Below are positions 47,379 through 56,820 of a stretch of 64,000 nucleotides of DNA, in pieces; within the stretch, counting starts at the first letter, position 1; each line of letters begins with the position of its first letter. The DNA comes from CAMYMQ01 sp963730305 (GTDB lineage: Bacteria > Pseudomonadota > Alphaproteobacteria > Bin65). A program made the position numbers and the translations under genes. Below the pieces are notes generated by a model that did no database searches, had not been told where the DNA came from, and was given only the letters and a program-made list of their open reading frames with translations. Location: contig CAVSRB010000003.1 in the NCBI GenBank assembly GCA_963730305.1, forward strand, positions 310,001 through 374,000, given 5' to 3'.

Positions 47379-49007
47379 ATGCCCAAGCTCACTGCCGCGC
47401 ATGCCCTCGTCAAATCCCTGCTCGCCCACGACGTCGACACCGTGTTCGGCCTGCCGGGCGTCCAGCTCGACGGCCTGTTCAACGCCTTCTACGACGAGCG
47501 CGACAAGCTCCGGGTGATCGAATCGCGGCACGAGCAGGGCGTCGCCTACATGGCCTTCGGCTATGCCCAGTCCTCCGGCAGGGTCGGCACCTTCGCGGTG
47601 GTGCCCGGGCCGGGCGTGCTCAACGCCGGGGCGGCGCTGTCGACCGCCTACGCCTGCAACACGCCGGTGCTGTGCCTGACCGGGCAGATCCCGTCGGCGC
47701 AGATCGGCCGCGGCCTCGGCCTGCTTCACGAGATCCCGCACCAGCTCGAGGTGCTGCGCGGCCTGACCAAGTGGTGCACTCGCGCCGAGCACGGCATCGC
47801 GGCCTCGGGCGCCGTGCGCGAGGCGTTCCGCCAGCTGCAGACCGGCCGGCGGCGGCCGGTGGCGATCGAGATGGCGATGGACGTGATGCATGCGGGCCAG
47901 GACCTGGCGCTGACCGACCCGGCCCCGGCCGAGCCGCCGGTCGCGCCGGACCCGGACCAGATCGAGGCGGCGGCCAAGCTGCTCGGCAACGCCAAGGCGC
48001 CGCTGATCATCGCCGGGGGCGGCGCGCTCGGCGGCGAGGAGGCGTTGCAGGCTTTGGCCGAGACGCTCCAGGCGCCGGTGTCGATGTGGCGCTCGGGCCG
48101 CGGGCTGCTGAGCGACCGCCACGATCTCGGCGTGACCCAGCCGGTCGGCCACAGCTTCTGGGGCGAGGCCGACGTCGTGCTCGCGGTCGGCACCCGCCTG
48201 CAGCAGCAGCGCATGGGCTGGGGCACCAACGGCCTCAAGATCGTCAATATCAACATCGACCCGCACGACATGAGCGCACTCGGCCGGCCCGAGGTCGGCA
48301 TCGTCGCAGACGCGCCGACCGCGCTCGCCGCGCTGGCCGACGCCGTCACCCGGCACAACGCCAAGCGCGCCGACCGCACCGAGGCGGTGCGCGATCGCAA
48401 GGCGCAGTTCCAGGCGGCCTACGAGCAGCGGCTGGCGCCGCAGATGGCCTATCTCGCGGCGATGCGCGCCGCCCTGCCCGACGACGGCTTCTTCATCGAG
48501 GACCTGACCCAGGTCGGCTACGTCTGCCGCTTCGGCTTCCCGATCTACCACCCCCGGACGATGCTCAACTCGGGCTACCAGGGCACGCTCGGCCACGGGC
48601 TGGCGACCGGGCTCGGGGTCAAGGTCGCCAACCCGGATCGGGCGGTCCTGTCGATCTCGGGCGACGGCGGCCTGATGTTCACGGTCCAGGAGCTGGCGAC
48701 GGCGGCCAAGCACGGCATCGGGTCGGTCCACGTCGTCTTCAACGACAACGCCTACGGCAACGTGCAGCGCATGCAGGTCGAGGACTATGGCGGCAAGGTC
48801 ATCGCCTCGGACCTGAAGAACCCCGATTTCGTCAAGCTGGCCGAGAGCTTCGGGGTCATGGGTCTGCGCGCGGAGACGCCCGAGGCCCTGCGACAGGCGC
48901 TCGAGACCGCCTTCGCCGACGGCGGCCCGGCCCTGGTCGAGGTGCCAATGGGCGAGATGCCGAGCCCGTGGGAGTTCATCATGCTCGGCCGCAACCGGCC
49001 CGCCTGA
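47379..49007 (+). CDS. thiamine pyrophosphate-dependent enzyme (acetolactate synthase-like)
   Basis: A 542-residue enzyme of the large-subunit AHAS/benzoylformate decarboxylase group. The catalytic Glu is in SRHEQGVAYMAFGYA near residue 50. The TPP/Mg site GDGG...NDN is SGDGGLMFTVQE then VVFNDNAYGN. The FAD-domain region has PLIIAGGGAL. Substrate is not clear; a 2-oxoacid is likely. ATG 47379 follows GGAG. It lies upstream of the TAXI-TRAP genes on the same strand, with a GC hairpin between. Confidence 0.88.
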   Translation: MPKLTAAHALVKSLLAHDVDTVFGLPGVQLDGLFNAFYDERDKLRVIESRHEQGVAYMAFGYAQSSGRVGTFAVVPGPGVLNAGAALSTAYACNTPVLCLTGQIPSAQIGRGLGLLHEIPHQLEVLRGLTKWCTRAEHGIAASGAVREAFRQLQTGRRRPVAIEMAMDVMHAGQDLALTDPAPAEPPVAPDPDQIEAAAKLLGNAKAPLIIAGGGALGGEEALQALAETLQAPVSMWRSGRGLLSDRHDLGVTQPVGHSFWGEADVVLAVGTRLQQQRMGWGTNGLKIVNINIDPHDMSALGRPEVGIVADAPTALAALADAVTRHNAKRADRTEAVRDRKAQFQAAYEQRLAPQMAYLAAMRAALPDDGFFIEDLTQVGYVCRFGFPIYHPRTMLNSGYQGTLGHGLATGLGVKVANPDRAVLSISGDGGLMFTVQELATAAKHGIGSVHVVFNDNAYGNVQRMQVEDYGGKVIASDLKNPDFVKLAESFGVMGLRAETPEALRQALETAFADGGPALVEVPMGEMPSPWEFIMLGRNRPA

Positions 49008-49017
49008 CCGGCTGCCG

Positions 49018-49035
49018 GGCCCCGGGACCGGGGCC
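49018..49035 (+). terminator. possible GC-rich terminator hairpin
   Basis: GGCCCCGG-GA-CCGGGGCC is a perfect 8-bp inverted repeat 11 bases after the TPP enzyme stop. No T run is seen, so rho-dependent or attenuating action is possible. Confidence 0.4.
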
Positions 49036-49173
49036 GCTGGTGCAACGGCACAGAAAAGCCTCGACGCCCGGCGAACAGGTAATGAATACTGAAGCCAGCA
49101 TGCGGCGAGGACGTCATCCCTCCGCCGCCGATCGCAGCGGCCGGACAAGCCGCCGAAAGACAAACGGGAGGAA

Positions 49174-50190
49174 ATGATGACCGCACGTACCAAATTGCTC
49201 GCCACGGCGGCGATCGCCGGGCTGCTGGTCGCCGGCCTGGGCCAGACCGCGTCGGCCAAGCTCAAGCGCATCTCGATCGGCACCAACAAGGCGGGCACGA
49301 CCTATTTCGTGCTCGGCGGCGGCTTCGCCAAGCTGTTCCAGGAGAAGCTGGGCATCCGCTCGAACGCCCAGCCGCACGCCGGCTCGTCGGTCTACATCCC
49401 GCTGCTCGACCAGGGCGAGATCGCGCTCGGCATCAACTCCAGCATCGACTCCTCGCTCGCCTATCATGGCGGCAAGCCCTATCCGCGGCCGATGACCAAG
49501 CTGCGCGCGCTGGCGCGCATCTGGGTGCTGCCCTACGGCTATTTCGTCCGCGCCAATTCGGGCATCAAGACGGTCGAGGACCTCAAGGGCAAGAAGGTCG
49601 TCATCGACCTCAAGGCCAACGTCTCGCTGGCCGCGTTCAACTGGGCGATCATGGCCACCGGCGGGCTCGACAAGAACAGCCTGCAGCCGATCGCCGTCGG
49701 CGGCATCGGCCAGGGCCTCAACGCCGTGGTCGAGGGCCGCGCCGACGCCGCGCCGATCGCGCTCGGCATCCCGCTGCTGCGCAAGGCCGACGCCTCGATC
49801 CCCGGCGGCATCCGGATCGTCGCGCTGGGCAAGAAGGGCACCACCGCGTTCCTGAGCAGCCGAGTCGGCGGCACCATGGCGCTCGTCACCAAGCCCTCGA
49901 AGCGCAACGTCGGTGTCAAGAAGCCGATCACCGTCGGCGCGTTCAACACCTTCCTGAACGTCGGCAGCCAAGTCACCGACGACGAGGGCTACAAGCTTGC
50001 CAAGGTGCTGCACGAGAACTGGAAGTCGTTGCAGAAGGACTATCCCCCGCTGCGCGGCGTGCCCGCCAGCGCACTGGCGGCTCCGGTCAATCCACACCCC
50101 TACCAGGCGGGCGCGGTCCGCTATTACAAGGAAGTCGGGCTGTGGACGCCTGAGAACGAGAAGCACCGCGCCATGATCATGAAGAAGTAG
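49174..50190 (+). CDS. TAXI-family TRAP transporter substrate-binding protein
   Basis: A 338-residue periplasmic binding protein. The signal peptide ends near residue 25 (GLGQTASA). The TAXI pattern ISIGTNKAGTTYFVLGGGFA follows, with QPHAGSSVYIPLL and the VEDLKGKKVVIDL segment. It captures a carboxylate or related solute for the fused permease just downstream (37 bases). GGGAGG precedes ATG 49174. Substrate is unknown. Confidence 0.92.
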   Translation: MMTARTKLLATAAIAGLLVAGLGQTASAKLKRISIGTNKAGTTYFVLGGGFAKLFQEKLGIRSNAQPHAGSSVYIPLLDQGEIALGINSSIDSSLAYHGGKPYPRPMTKLRALARIWVLPYGYFVRANSGIKTVEDLKGKKVVIDLKANVSLAAFNWAIMATGGLDKNSLQPIAVGGIGQGLNAVVEGRADAAPIALGIPLLRKADASIPGGIRIVALGKKGTTAFLSSRVGGTMALVTKPSKRNVGVKKPITVGAFNTFLNVGSQVTDDEGYKLAKVLHENWKSLQKDYPPLRGVPASALAAPVNPHPYQAGAVRYYKEVGLWTPENEKHRAMIMKK

Positions 50191-50227
50191 GACGACGGCG
50201 CCGCGGCACCCCGACGGAGCCGGCCCC

Positions 50228-52123
50228 ATGACGGCGGCGATCAAGCTGCTCGGCAAGATTTACTGCGCCTTGATCCCGATCATCGGGGTGCTGTGGATCC
50301 TCCACGTCGAGCAGCAGATCGGCTTCGCCCTGGTTGCGCCCGAGGTGATCGGCGTGATCCTGGGCGTCTCCGTGGCCGCGGCGTTCATCGTCCGCCCATA
50401 CGGCAAGGAGCCCGGCCTCGTCGAGCTGCTGCTCGGCCTCGCCGGGCTCGCCGCCTGGATCTGGATGGCGGTCAACTACAACCACTGGCTCGTCGACGCC
50501 GCCAACCGGCCGGTCGAGAAGTGGGTTCCGGGCCTCGTCGGCATCGTCCTGATGATGGAGGCGATGCGGAAGACCTGCGGCCTCGCGATCACCATGCTGG
50601 TCTGGGTGTTGATCGCCTATTTCCTGACCGGCCACCTGATGCCCGGCGTGCTCGAATCCGAGTGGGTCTCGGTCGACAAGGCGGTCATGCTGATCTACGC
50701 GGACAGCAACAGCGTGCCCGGCCAGGTGATGACGGTCGTGATCGGCCTGGTGCTCGCGTTCATCGTCATGGGCAAGGTGATGGAGGTGAGCGGTGCGACC
50801 ACCTTCTTCACCGACCTGTCGATGGCCTGGATGGGCCACCGCCGCGGCGGTCCCGCCAAGGTCGCGGTCGTCGCCTCGAGCATCTTCGGCACCATCAGCG
50901 GCTCGACCGTCGGCAACATCATGAGCACCGGGATCGTCACCATCCCGCTGATGATCCAGTCGGGCTTCAAGCGCCACCACGCCGCGGCGATCGAAGCGGT
51001 GGCCTCGAACGGCGGCCAGATCGCGCCGCCGGTGATGGGCGCAACCGCCTTCCTGATCGCCGATTTCATGGACGCCACCTATGCCGAGGTGGTGCTCGCG
51101 GCGATCGTGCCGGCGGCGATCTACTATCTCGCCCTGTTCGCCCAGGTCGACGCCTTGGCCGCCCGCCACGGCCTGCGCGGGCTCAACAAGGCCGACCTGC
51201 CACGCGCCCGCACGGTCGCCAAGGCCGGCTGGGTGTTCGCCGTGCCGCTGGCCGTGCTGATCTATTTCATCTTCTGGCTCGGCTACAACGCCGGCCTGTC
51301 GGCGCTCTACGCCGTCGCCGCGCTGTTGGTGCTGATGGTGATCCGGAACCGCCGATTGCCGACCCGCGCCCAATGGGCCGAGATCGTCAGCGGCAGCGGC
51401 GAGAACCTGCTGCCGCTCATGCTGATCGGCGCCGGGGCCGGCATCGTCGTCGGCGTGCTCAACTTCACCGGGCTGGGCTTCCAGCTCACCCTGATCCTCA
51501 AGCACGTCGCCGAGGCGCACGGCCTGTTCGTGATGCTGGCGGTGACCGCGCTGATCGCTATCGTCATGGGCATGGGCATGCCGACCGCGGCGGTCTACGT
51601 CGTCCTGGTCATCGTGCTTATCCCGGCGCTGATCCGCGCCGGGGTGCCGGACATGTCGGCGCACCTGTTCGTCTTCTACTACGGCCTGTTGTCGATGCTG
51701 ACCCCGCCGGTGGCGGTGGCCAGCTACGTCGCCGGCGGGCTCGCCGGCGCGAACATGTGGCGGACCGGCATGTCGGGCATGCAACTGGCGGCCGCCGCCT
51801 ACCTGCTGCCCTTCCTGTGGGCGTTCAATCCCGCCGTGCTGCTGTTCGGTTCGTGGCTCGCCTGCGTCATCGCGGTCTCGACCGCCGGTATCGCGGCGCT
51901 GATGCTGGGCCGGATGGTCATCCTCTACGGCCGCGGCGGACCGATCGGCTGGATCAGCGCGCTCGCCACCTTCATCCTCGCGATCGCCGTCGGCAGCGCG
52001 AGCCTGTGGGCCGGGCCCGAGTCCCCGATCGCATTGATCGTCGCCGTCGTCGCGGCCGGCGCCTGGTTCGCGACCCGGAACGGCGTGCCCGGCCTCGCCG
52101 CCCCGGCGCAAGGCACCGGATAG
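50228..52123 (+). CDS. TRAP transporter fused 4TM/12TM permease
   Basis: A 631-residue membrane protein joining the small (DctQ-like) and large (DctM-like) TRAP subunits, as usual for TAXI systems. Conserved large-subunit words are ASSIFGTISGSTVGNIMSTG, ASNGGQIAPPVMGATAF and VMGMGMPTAAVYV. Transport is driven by an ion gradient. It pairs with the binding protein at 49174. Confidence 0.94.
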   Translation: MTAAIKLLGKIYCALIPIIGVLWILHVEQQIGFALVAPEVIGVILGVSVAAAFIVRPYGKEPGLVELLLGLAGLAAWIWMAVNYNHWLVDAANRPVEKWVPGLVGIVLMMEAMRKTCGLAITMLVWVLIAYFLTGHLMPGVLESEWVSVDKAVMLIYADSNSVPGQVMTVVIGLVLAFIVMGKVMEVSGATTFFTDLSMAWMGHRRGGPAKVAVVASSIFGTISGSTVGNIMSTGIVTIPLMIQSGFKRHHAAAIEAVASNGGQIAPPVMGATAFLIADFMDATYAEVVLAAIVPAAIYYLALFAQVDALAARHGLRGLNKADLPRARTVAKAGWVFAVPLAVLIYFIFWLGYNAGLSALYAVAALLVLMVIRNRRLPTRAQWAEIVSGSGENLLPLMLIGAGAGIVVGVLNFTGLGFQLTLILKHVAEAHGLFVMLAVTALIAIVMGMGMPTAAVYVVLVIVLIPALIRAGVPDMSAHLFVFYYGLLSMLTPPVAVASYVAGGLAGANMWRTGMSGMQLAAAAYLLPFLWAFNPAVLLFGSWLACVIAVSTAGIAALMLGRMVILYGRGGPIGWISALATFILAIAVGSASLWAGPESPIALIVAVVAAGAWFATRNGVPGLAAPAQGTG

Positions 52124-52157
52124 GCGCCGCGCCGGTCCCGAGCCGCACCGGCGGCGG

Positions 52158-53144
52158 CTATTTCTCTTCGGCGAGGATGCGCTCGAACTGGCGTACCGGC
52201 CCCTTGCGCCGCTTGGCCCCGGCGTCGCCGGCCGCCCGACGGAGCGCACGCGGCGGAGCGATCGCGACCTTGGCCCCCGCGATCCCGAACGGCCGGTCGC
52301 CCTTGATCGTCACCCGCTCCATCTTGCGGCGCTGCGGATAGTAGTCGTGAACCGCGTAGTGCTGGGTCGAGCGATTGTCCCACATGACCACCATGTTCGG
52401 CTTCCAGCGCAGGCGGAACTGGTATTCCGGCGTCTCCGACTGGTGGAACAGGATATCGAGCAGGGCGCGGCTCTCGCGCTCGCTCATGTCCTTGATCGCG
52501 ACCGTGAACTGGGGATTGACGAACAGCACCTTGCGGCCCGAGACCGGGTGGACCCGCACGACCGGGTGGGTCTGGCGCGGATACATATCCTCCATGCGGC
52601 GCAGCGAGGCGATGCCCTCCGGCGTGTCCGGGAACAGCCGGCGGAACGGCCCGATGTCGAAGATCGCCTCCAGGCCGTCGATCTGGTTCTTGATCCGGTC
52701 GCTCAAGCCGTCGTAGGCCGCGGACATGCTCGCCCACATGGTATCGCCGCCCACCTTGGGCACCAGCACCGAGCGCAGGATCGTGCCCATCGGCGGCTCG
52801 ACCCGGAAGGTTTCGTCGCTGTGCCAGACGTCGGTGGCGAAGGCGGGATTGCTCTCGTCATAGTCGAGGACGATCAGCTCGGGCTTGTCGTCGAGATTGG
52901 GCGAGAACGGGTGGACCGAGAGCTCGCCGAAGCGCCGGCCGAAATCCATCTGCTGGTCGACCGTGATGTCCTGGTCCGGGATGACGATGACCTCGTGCTC
53001 CATCAGCGCATCGTGCACCGCCTGAAACGTGGCGTCGTCGAGTGGTTGGGTGAGATCGACGCCCCGGATCTCGGCGCCGAGATAAGCGCCGAGTTGCTCG
53101 ACCTCGACCGAGCTCTGGCGTGAAGCGATCGCTACCTTGGTCAT
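52158..53144 (-). CDS. TauD/TfdA-family Fe(II)/2-oxoglutarate dioxygenase
   Basis: A 328-residue dioxygenase. The facial triad begins with WHSDETF (His, Asp) near residue 108, and the distal His lies in QHYAVHDYYPQRRKMERVT, which also holds the 2-oxoglutarate Arg. The family hydroxylates sulfonates, carnitine-related compounds, aryloxyacids and others, so the substrate cannot be named. A lysine-rich tail extends the usual fold. It converges with the TRAP permease gene. Confidence 0.92.
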   Translation of the reverse strand: MTKVAIASRQSSVEVEQLGAYLGAEIRGVDLTQPLDDATFQAVHDALMEHEVIVIPDQDITVDQQMDFGRRFGELSVHPFSPNLDDKPELIVLDYDESNPAFATDVWHSDETFRVEPPMGTILRSVLVPKVGGDTMWASMSAAYDGLSDRIKNQIDGLEAIFDIGPFRRLFPDTPEGIASLRRMEDMYPRQTHPVVRVHPVSGRKVLFVNPQFTVAIKDMSERESRALLDILFHQSETPEYQFRLRWKPNMVVMWDNRSTQHYAVHDYYPQRRKMERVTIKGDRPFGIAGAKVAIAPPRALRRAAGDAGAKRRKGPVRQFERILAEEK

Positions 53145-53280
53145 TTCCTGCCCTCTTCGTTCTGGTGCGCGCGACAGGAGCCTCCCCGCATCGTTCCGGC
53201 GGCGGATTAACCTGTGTTGATGCGCCCGAGCGTCGGCGCGCGCACGATCGTAGACCCAAATTTAGCGCAAAGAGGCCGAG

Positions 53281-53577
53281 ATGCCGAGCCTGCAACCGAC
53301 ACGACGCAAAGTGCTGGGCCGCTGGCGGCGCTGGTTCTTCCACCTCTGGACCGGCGCGACGATCGCGGCCCTGGCCTTCATTGCAATCCTGGACCCGGTG
53401 GTGCTGAGCGGCAACCTCGACAAGGCCGTCGTGGCTGCCTTCGTGCCGCCGTTGATGATCCTGCTGACCCTCTTCGGGGTCGGCTGGCTCGTCCTACTGA
53501 TGTTGTCGCGACAGCGGCGAAACGACAACCGCCGAACGAATCCGGGCGGTGATCCGGCCGCCGCCAGCCGTCAGTAA
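53281..53577 (+). CDS. small two-helix membrane protein
   Basis: A 98-residue protein. A basic N-terminus (TRRKVLGRWRRWFFHLW) precedes two transmembrane helices (ATIAALAFIAILDPVVL and FVPPLMILLTLFGVGWLVLLML) and an Arg/Asn-rich tail. No family is recognised. It overlaps the end of the phosphofructokinase gene on the other strand by seven bases. Confidence 0.6.
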   Translation: MPSLQPTRRKVLGRWRRWFFHLWTGATIAALAFIAILDPVVLSGNLDKAVVAAFVPPLMILLTLFGVGWLVLLMLSRQRRNDNRRTNPGGDPAAASRQ

Positions 53578-54725
53578 AGGAACATCGGCAGGTCCATCAC
53601 GTGCTTGATCGACGGCCGGTAGGCCGCCGCATCGTAGAGACGCTGGACGTCGACTCGCTTCTTGCCCTGGACGCAGGCGTCGATCGGCACCGTCGTGTAG
53701 CGCCCTTCGCGGATCGCCATCATCAGGCCGCTCTTGCCCGCGTCGAGCATCTGCACCGCCATGGTGCCGAAGGAGAAGGCGACCATGCGGTCGAGCGCGT
53801 CGGGAGCGCCGGCGCGCATCAGGTAGGCGAGCGACTGGCCGATGATGCCCTCCCCCGTGATCCGCTTCAGCTCGTCGCCCAGGGCCTGGCCGATGCCGCC
53901 CAGCTTGCGGTGGCCGTAGGCGTCGGCCTCGCCGCCTTCGATCACCGCGCCGCCCTCCATCTGCGCGCCCTCGGAGACGACGACGATCGCGTAGTTGCTC
54001 GGGTTGTCGCGCTTGTCGGCCTTGACCAGCTCGGCAAGCCGGTCGACGTCGAACGGCACCTCGCTGATCAGCACCCGGTCGGCGTCGCCGAGGAAACCCG
54101 AGATCAGCGCGGTCTCGCCGCTGTTGCGCCCGAACAGCTCGACCACGGCGATACGCTCGTGGCTGCCGGTCGGCGTGCGCAGCGCGTGGATGAACTCGAC
54201 GCTGCGGCTGACCGCGGTGCCGAAGCCGATGCAGTAGTCGGTGCCGTGGACGTCGTTGTCCATCGTCTTGGGGCAGGCCACGACCTGCGCCCCCTCGCTA
54301 TGCAGCCGCGCGGCATAGGACAGCGTGTCGTCGCCGCCGATCGGCACCAGCGCGTCGATTTCGAGCGATTCGAGCACGCGCAGGACGTGGGGCGTGCAAT
54401 CGGTCTTGCCGTCCGCGCCCGCCTCGAAGCTGCCTTGCAGGAAATCCGGCACGTCCGCCGTCTTGACCGCGCTGGGATTGGTGCGCGATGTGTGCAGGAT
54501 GGTGCCGCCGGTGCGGTCGATCGTGCGCACCGTATGGCGGTCGAGCTTTACCGTGTTGGCCTCGATCGTGCCGACGTCGTCGGGATTGACGTGGAGCGGC
54601 CCAGCCCAGCCGCGCCGGAAGCCGACGACGGACCAGCCGCGGTCTTCGGCCTGTTCGGTGATCGCCTTGATGCAGGGATTGAGCCCGGGCACGTCGCCAC
54701 CGCCGGTCAGAACAGCCAAGCGCAT
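53571..54725 (-). CDS. 6-phosphofructokinase, PPi-type by motif
   Basis: A 384-residue phosphofructokinase. The N-terminal LTGGGDVPGLNPCIKAI is standard. The phosphoryl-donor site reads PIGGDDTLSYA, with Asp where ATP enzymes have Gly (GGDGS), and the next motif is PKTMDND, with Lys where ATP enzymes have Gly. Both changes are diagnostic of pyrophosphate-dependent enzymes. The fructose-6-phosphate sites (FGRNSGETALISGF; YLMRAGAPDALDR) are present. ATG 54725 follows AAGGAG. A GH15 enzyme and glucokinase lie divergently next to it. Confidence 0.9.
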   Translation of the reverse strand: MRLAVLTGGGDVPGLNPCIKAITEQAEDRGWSVVGFRRGWAGPLHVNPDDVGTIEANTVKLDRHTVRTIDRTGGTILHTSRTNPSAVKTADVPDFLQGSFEAGADGKTDCTPHVLRVLESLEIDALVPIGGDDTLSYAARLHSEGAQVVACPKTMDNDVHGTDYCIGFGTAVSRSVEFIHALRTPTGSHERIAVVELFGRNSGETALISGFLGDADRVLISEVPFDVDRLAELVKADKRDNPSNYAIVVVSEGAQMEGGAVIEGGEADAYGHRKLGGIGQALGDELKRITGEGIIGQSLAYLMRAGAPDALDRMVAFSFGTMAVQMLDAGKSGLMMAIREGRYTTVPIDACVQGKKRVDVQRLYDAAAYRPSIKHVMDLPMFLY

Positions 54726-54971
54726 TGCGGTCTCCTTCGTTTCGTCGCTGTATCGAACCCGGCCGCGCGACGCACGCCCGCCATCCATAGGTATCGACGG
54801 AACGACGGGGGTTCAACCTCGACGCAAGGAACCGCGCCGCCTCTTGCTGTCTGGTGGCGGAAGCGCTACGGAAACGCCCTGCTCCGGCAGACGGACGCCG
54901 TTGGCGCCGGTCGCCACCGCCGGCGCGGCCCCGACGATGGCACCGGCAACCAGGCGAGCGCGACCCGGCCC

Positions 54972-56765
54972 ATGATTACGCAGCCCAACCATTCCCAAGC
55001 CAACCTCGACGTCGGCATGATCGGCAACTGTGCCTTCGGCGCGCTGATCAATCGCAAGGCCGAGGTGGTCTGGGCCTGCCTGCCCCGGTTCGACGGCGAC
55101 CCGATCTTCAACTCGCTGCTCGGCGGCGAGGGCCGCTTCGCGATCGAGGTCGAGGGATTGGCCGAGACGCGCCAATCCTACGACCCGAATACCGCGATCC
55201 TGCGCACCGAGATGGTCGACAACCAGGGCCAGACGCTCGAGGTGACCGACTTCGCGCCGCGCTTCCTCACCCGCGGGCGCGTGTTCCGGCCGCTCACCCT
55301 GGTCCGCCGGCTGCGGCCCATCAGCGGCAGCCCCAAGATCCGCATCGTGATCCACCCGCGCTTCGACTGGGGCGGGATGGAGCCGCAGCTGACCCACGGC
55401 AGCAACCACATCCGCTACGTCGGCAGTTCCTACACCCTGCGCCTGACCACCAACGCGCCGGTCGACTACGTCCGCCACGCCACCCCCTTTCTGCTCGACG
55501 GGCCGATCAGCATGATCCTCGGGCCGGACGAGACGCTGGACTCGGGGATCGAATCGAAGGCCTTCGAGTTCGAGCGCGAGACCGCCGCCTACTGGCGGAC
55601 CTGGGCGCGGCGGCTGGCCGTGCCGCTGGAGTGGCAGGACGCCGTCATCCGCGCCGCGATCACGCTGAAGCTGTGCGTGTTCGAGGAGACCGGCGCGATC
55701 GTCGCCGCGCTGACCTCGTCGCTGCCCGAAGCCGCCGACAGCGGCCGCAACTGGGATTACCGTTACTGCTGGCTGCGCGACGCGTTTTTCGTGGTCCGCG
55801 CGCTCAACAGCCTGGCCGAAGTCTCGACCATGGAAAGCTATGTCGGCTGGCTGAACAACGTCATCAGCACGGCCAAGGACGGCCACCTGCAGCCGGTCTA
55901 CGGCATCGGCCTGGAGAGCGAGCTGACCGAGCATATCGTCGACACCCTGCCCGGCTATCGCGGCATGGGGCCGGTGCGGCGCGGCAACCAGGCCTTCGAG
56001 CACTACCAGAACGACGTCTACGGCAACGCCATCCTCGGCGCGACCCAGGCCTTCCTCGACGCCCGCCTGTTCCGGAAGGCGACGATCGACGACTTCCACC
56101 GGCTCGAGCAGCTCGGCGATCGCGCCTTCGCGCTCTACGACGTGCCCGACGCGGGGATGTGGGAGCTGCGCACCCGCTCCCAGGTCCACACCTCGTCGTC
56201 GCTGATGTGCTGGGCGGCGTGCGACCGGCTGGCCAAGATCGCCCGCTCCTTCGGCAACGTCCAGCGCGGCCGGTTCTGGACGGAGCGCGCCGACACCATC
56301 CGCGAACGCATCCTCAAGGAGGCGTGGAACGAAGACCGCGGCGCCTTCGTCGACAGCTTCGGCGGCCAGCATCTCGACGCCAGCCTGCTGCTGATGGGCG
56401 AGGTCGGCTTCCTGCCGCTCGACGACCCGCGCTTCGCCTCCACCGTCGACGCGATCGAGAAGACCCTGGCCGATGGGCCGCACATGCGCCGCTACGAGGC
56501 GCCCGACGACTTCGGCCAGCCGGAGACGGCGTTCAACATCTGCACCTTCTGGCGGATCGACGCCCTCGCCCGGATGGGGCGCAAGGAAGAGGCAAGGGAG
56601 ATCTTCGAGACCATCCTGGCCTGCCGCAACCATGTCGGCCTGCTGTCGGAGGACATCCATGTCGAGACCGGCGAGCTGTGGGGCAACGTGCCGCAGACCT
56701 ATTCGATGGTCGGCATCATCAACGGCGCCGTCCGCCTGAGCGCCCCATGGGAGAGCGCGATCTGA
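54972..56765 (+). CDS. glycoside hydrolase family 15 protein (glucoamylase/trehalase-like)
   Basis: A 597-residue GH15 protein. The N-terminal beta-sandwich (about 1-240, from NLDVGMIGNCAFGALI) is followed by the (alpha/alpha)6 barrel with NWDYRYCWLRDAFFVV and the C-terminal acid region LLSEDIHVETGELWGNVPQ. No signal peptide is seen, so it acts on intracellular alpha-glucans or trehalose. ATG 54972 is the family start; the long upstream frame overlaps the phosphofructokinase gene and is rejected. Confidence 0.92.
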   Translation: MITQPNHSQANLDVGMIGNCAFGALINRKAEVVWACLPRFDGDPIFNSLLGGEGRFAIEVEGLAETRQSYDPNTAILRTEMVDNQGQTLEVTDFAPRFLTRGRVFRPLTLVRRLRPISGSPKIRIVIHPRFDWGGMEPQLTHGSNHIRYVGSSYTLRLTTNAPVDYVRHATPFLLDGPISMILGPDETLDSGIESKAFEFERETAAYWRTWARRLAVPLEWQDAVIRAAITLKLCVFEETGAIVAALTSSLPEAADSGRNWDYRYCWLRDAFFVVRALNSLAEVSTMESYVGWLNNVISTAKDGHLQPVYGIGLESELTEHIVDTLPGYRGMGPVRRGNQAFEHYQNDVYGNAILGATQAFLDARLFRKATIDDFHRLEQLGDRAFALYDVPDAGMWELRTRSQVHTSSSLMCWAACDRLAKIARSFGNVQRGRFWTERADTIRERILKEAWNEDRGAFVDSFGGQHLDASLLLMGEVGFLPLDDPRFASTVDAIEKTLADGPHMRRYEAPDDFGQPETAFNICTFWRIDALARMGRKEEAREIFETILACRNHVGLLSEDIHVETGELWGNVPQTYSMVGIINGAVRLSAPWESAI

Positions 56766-56820
56766 CCCGGCCCTGCCGGGACCGCTTGACCGGCGGGACG
56801 CAACCCGCATCCTGTAGCCA

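Noticed and set aside
53601..54971. Long N-terminal extension of the GH15 gene
   Set aside because: It overlaps phosphofructokinase antisense and lacks any family similarity; ATG 54972 gives the standard start.
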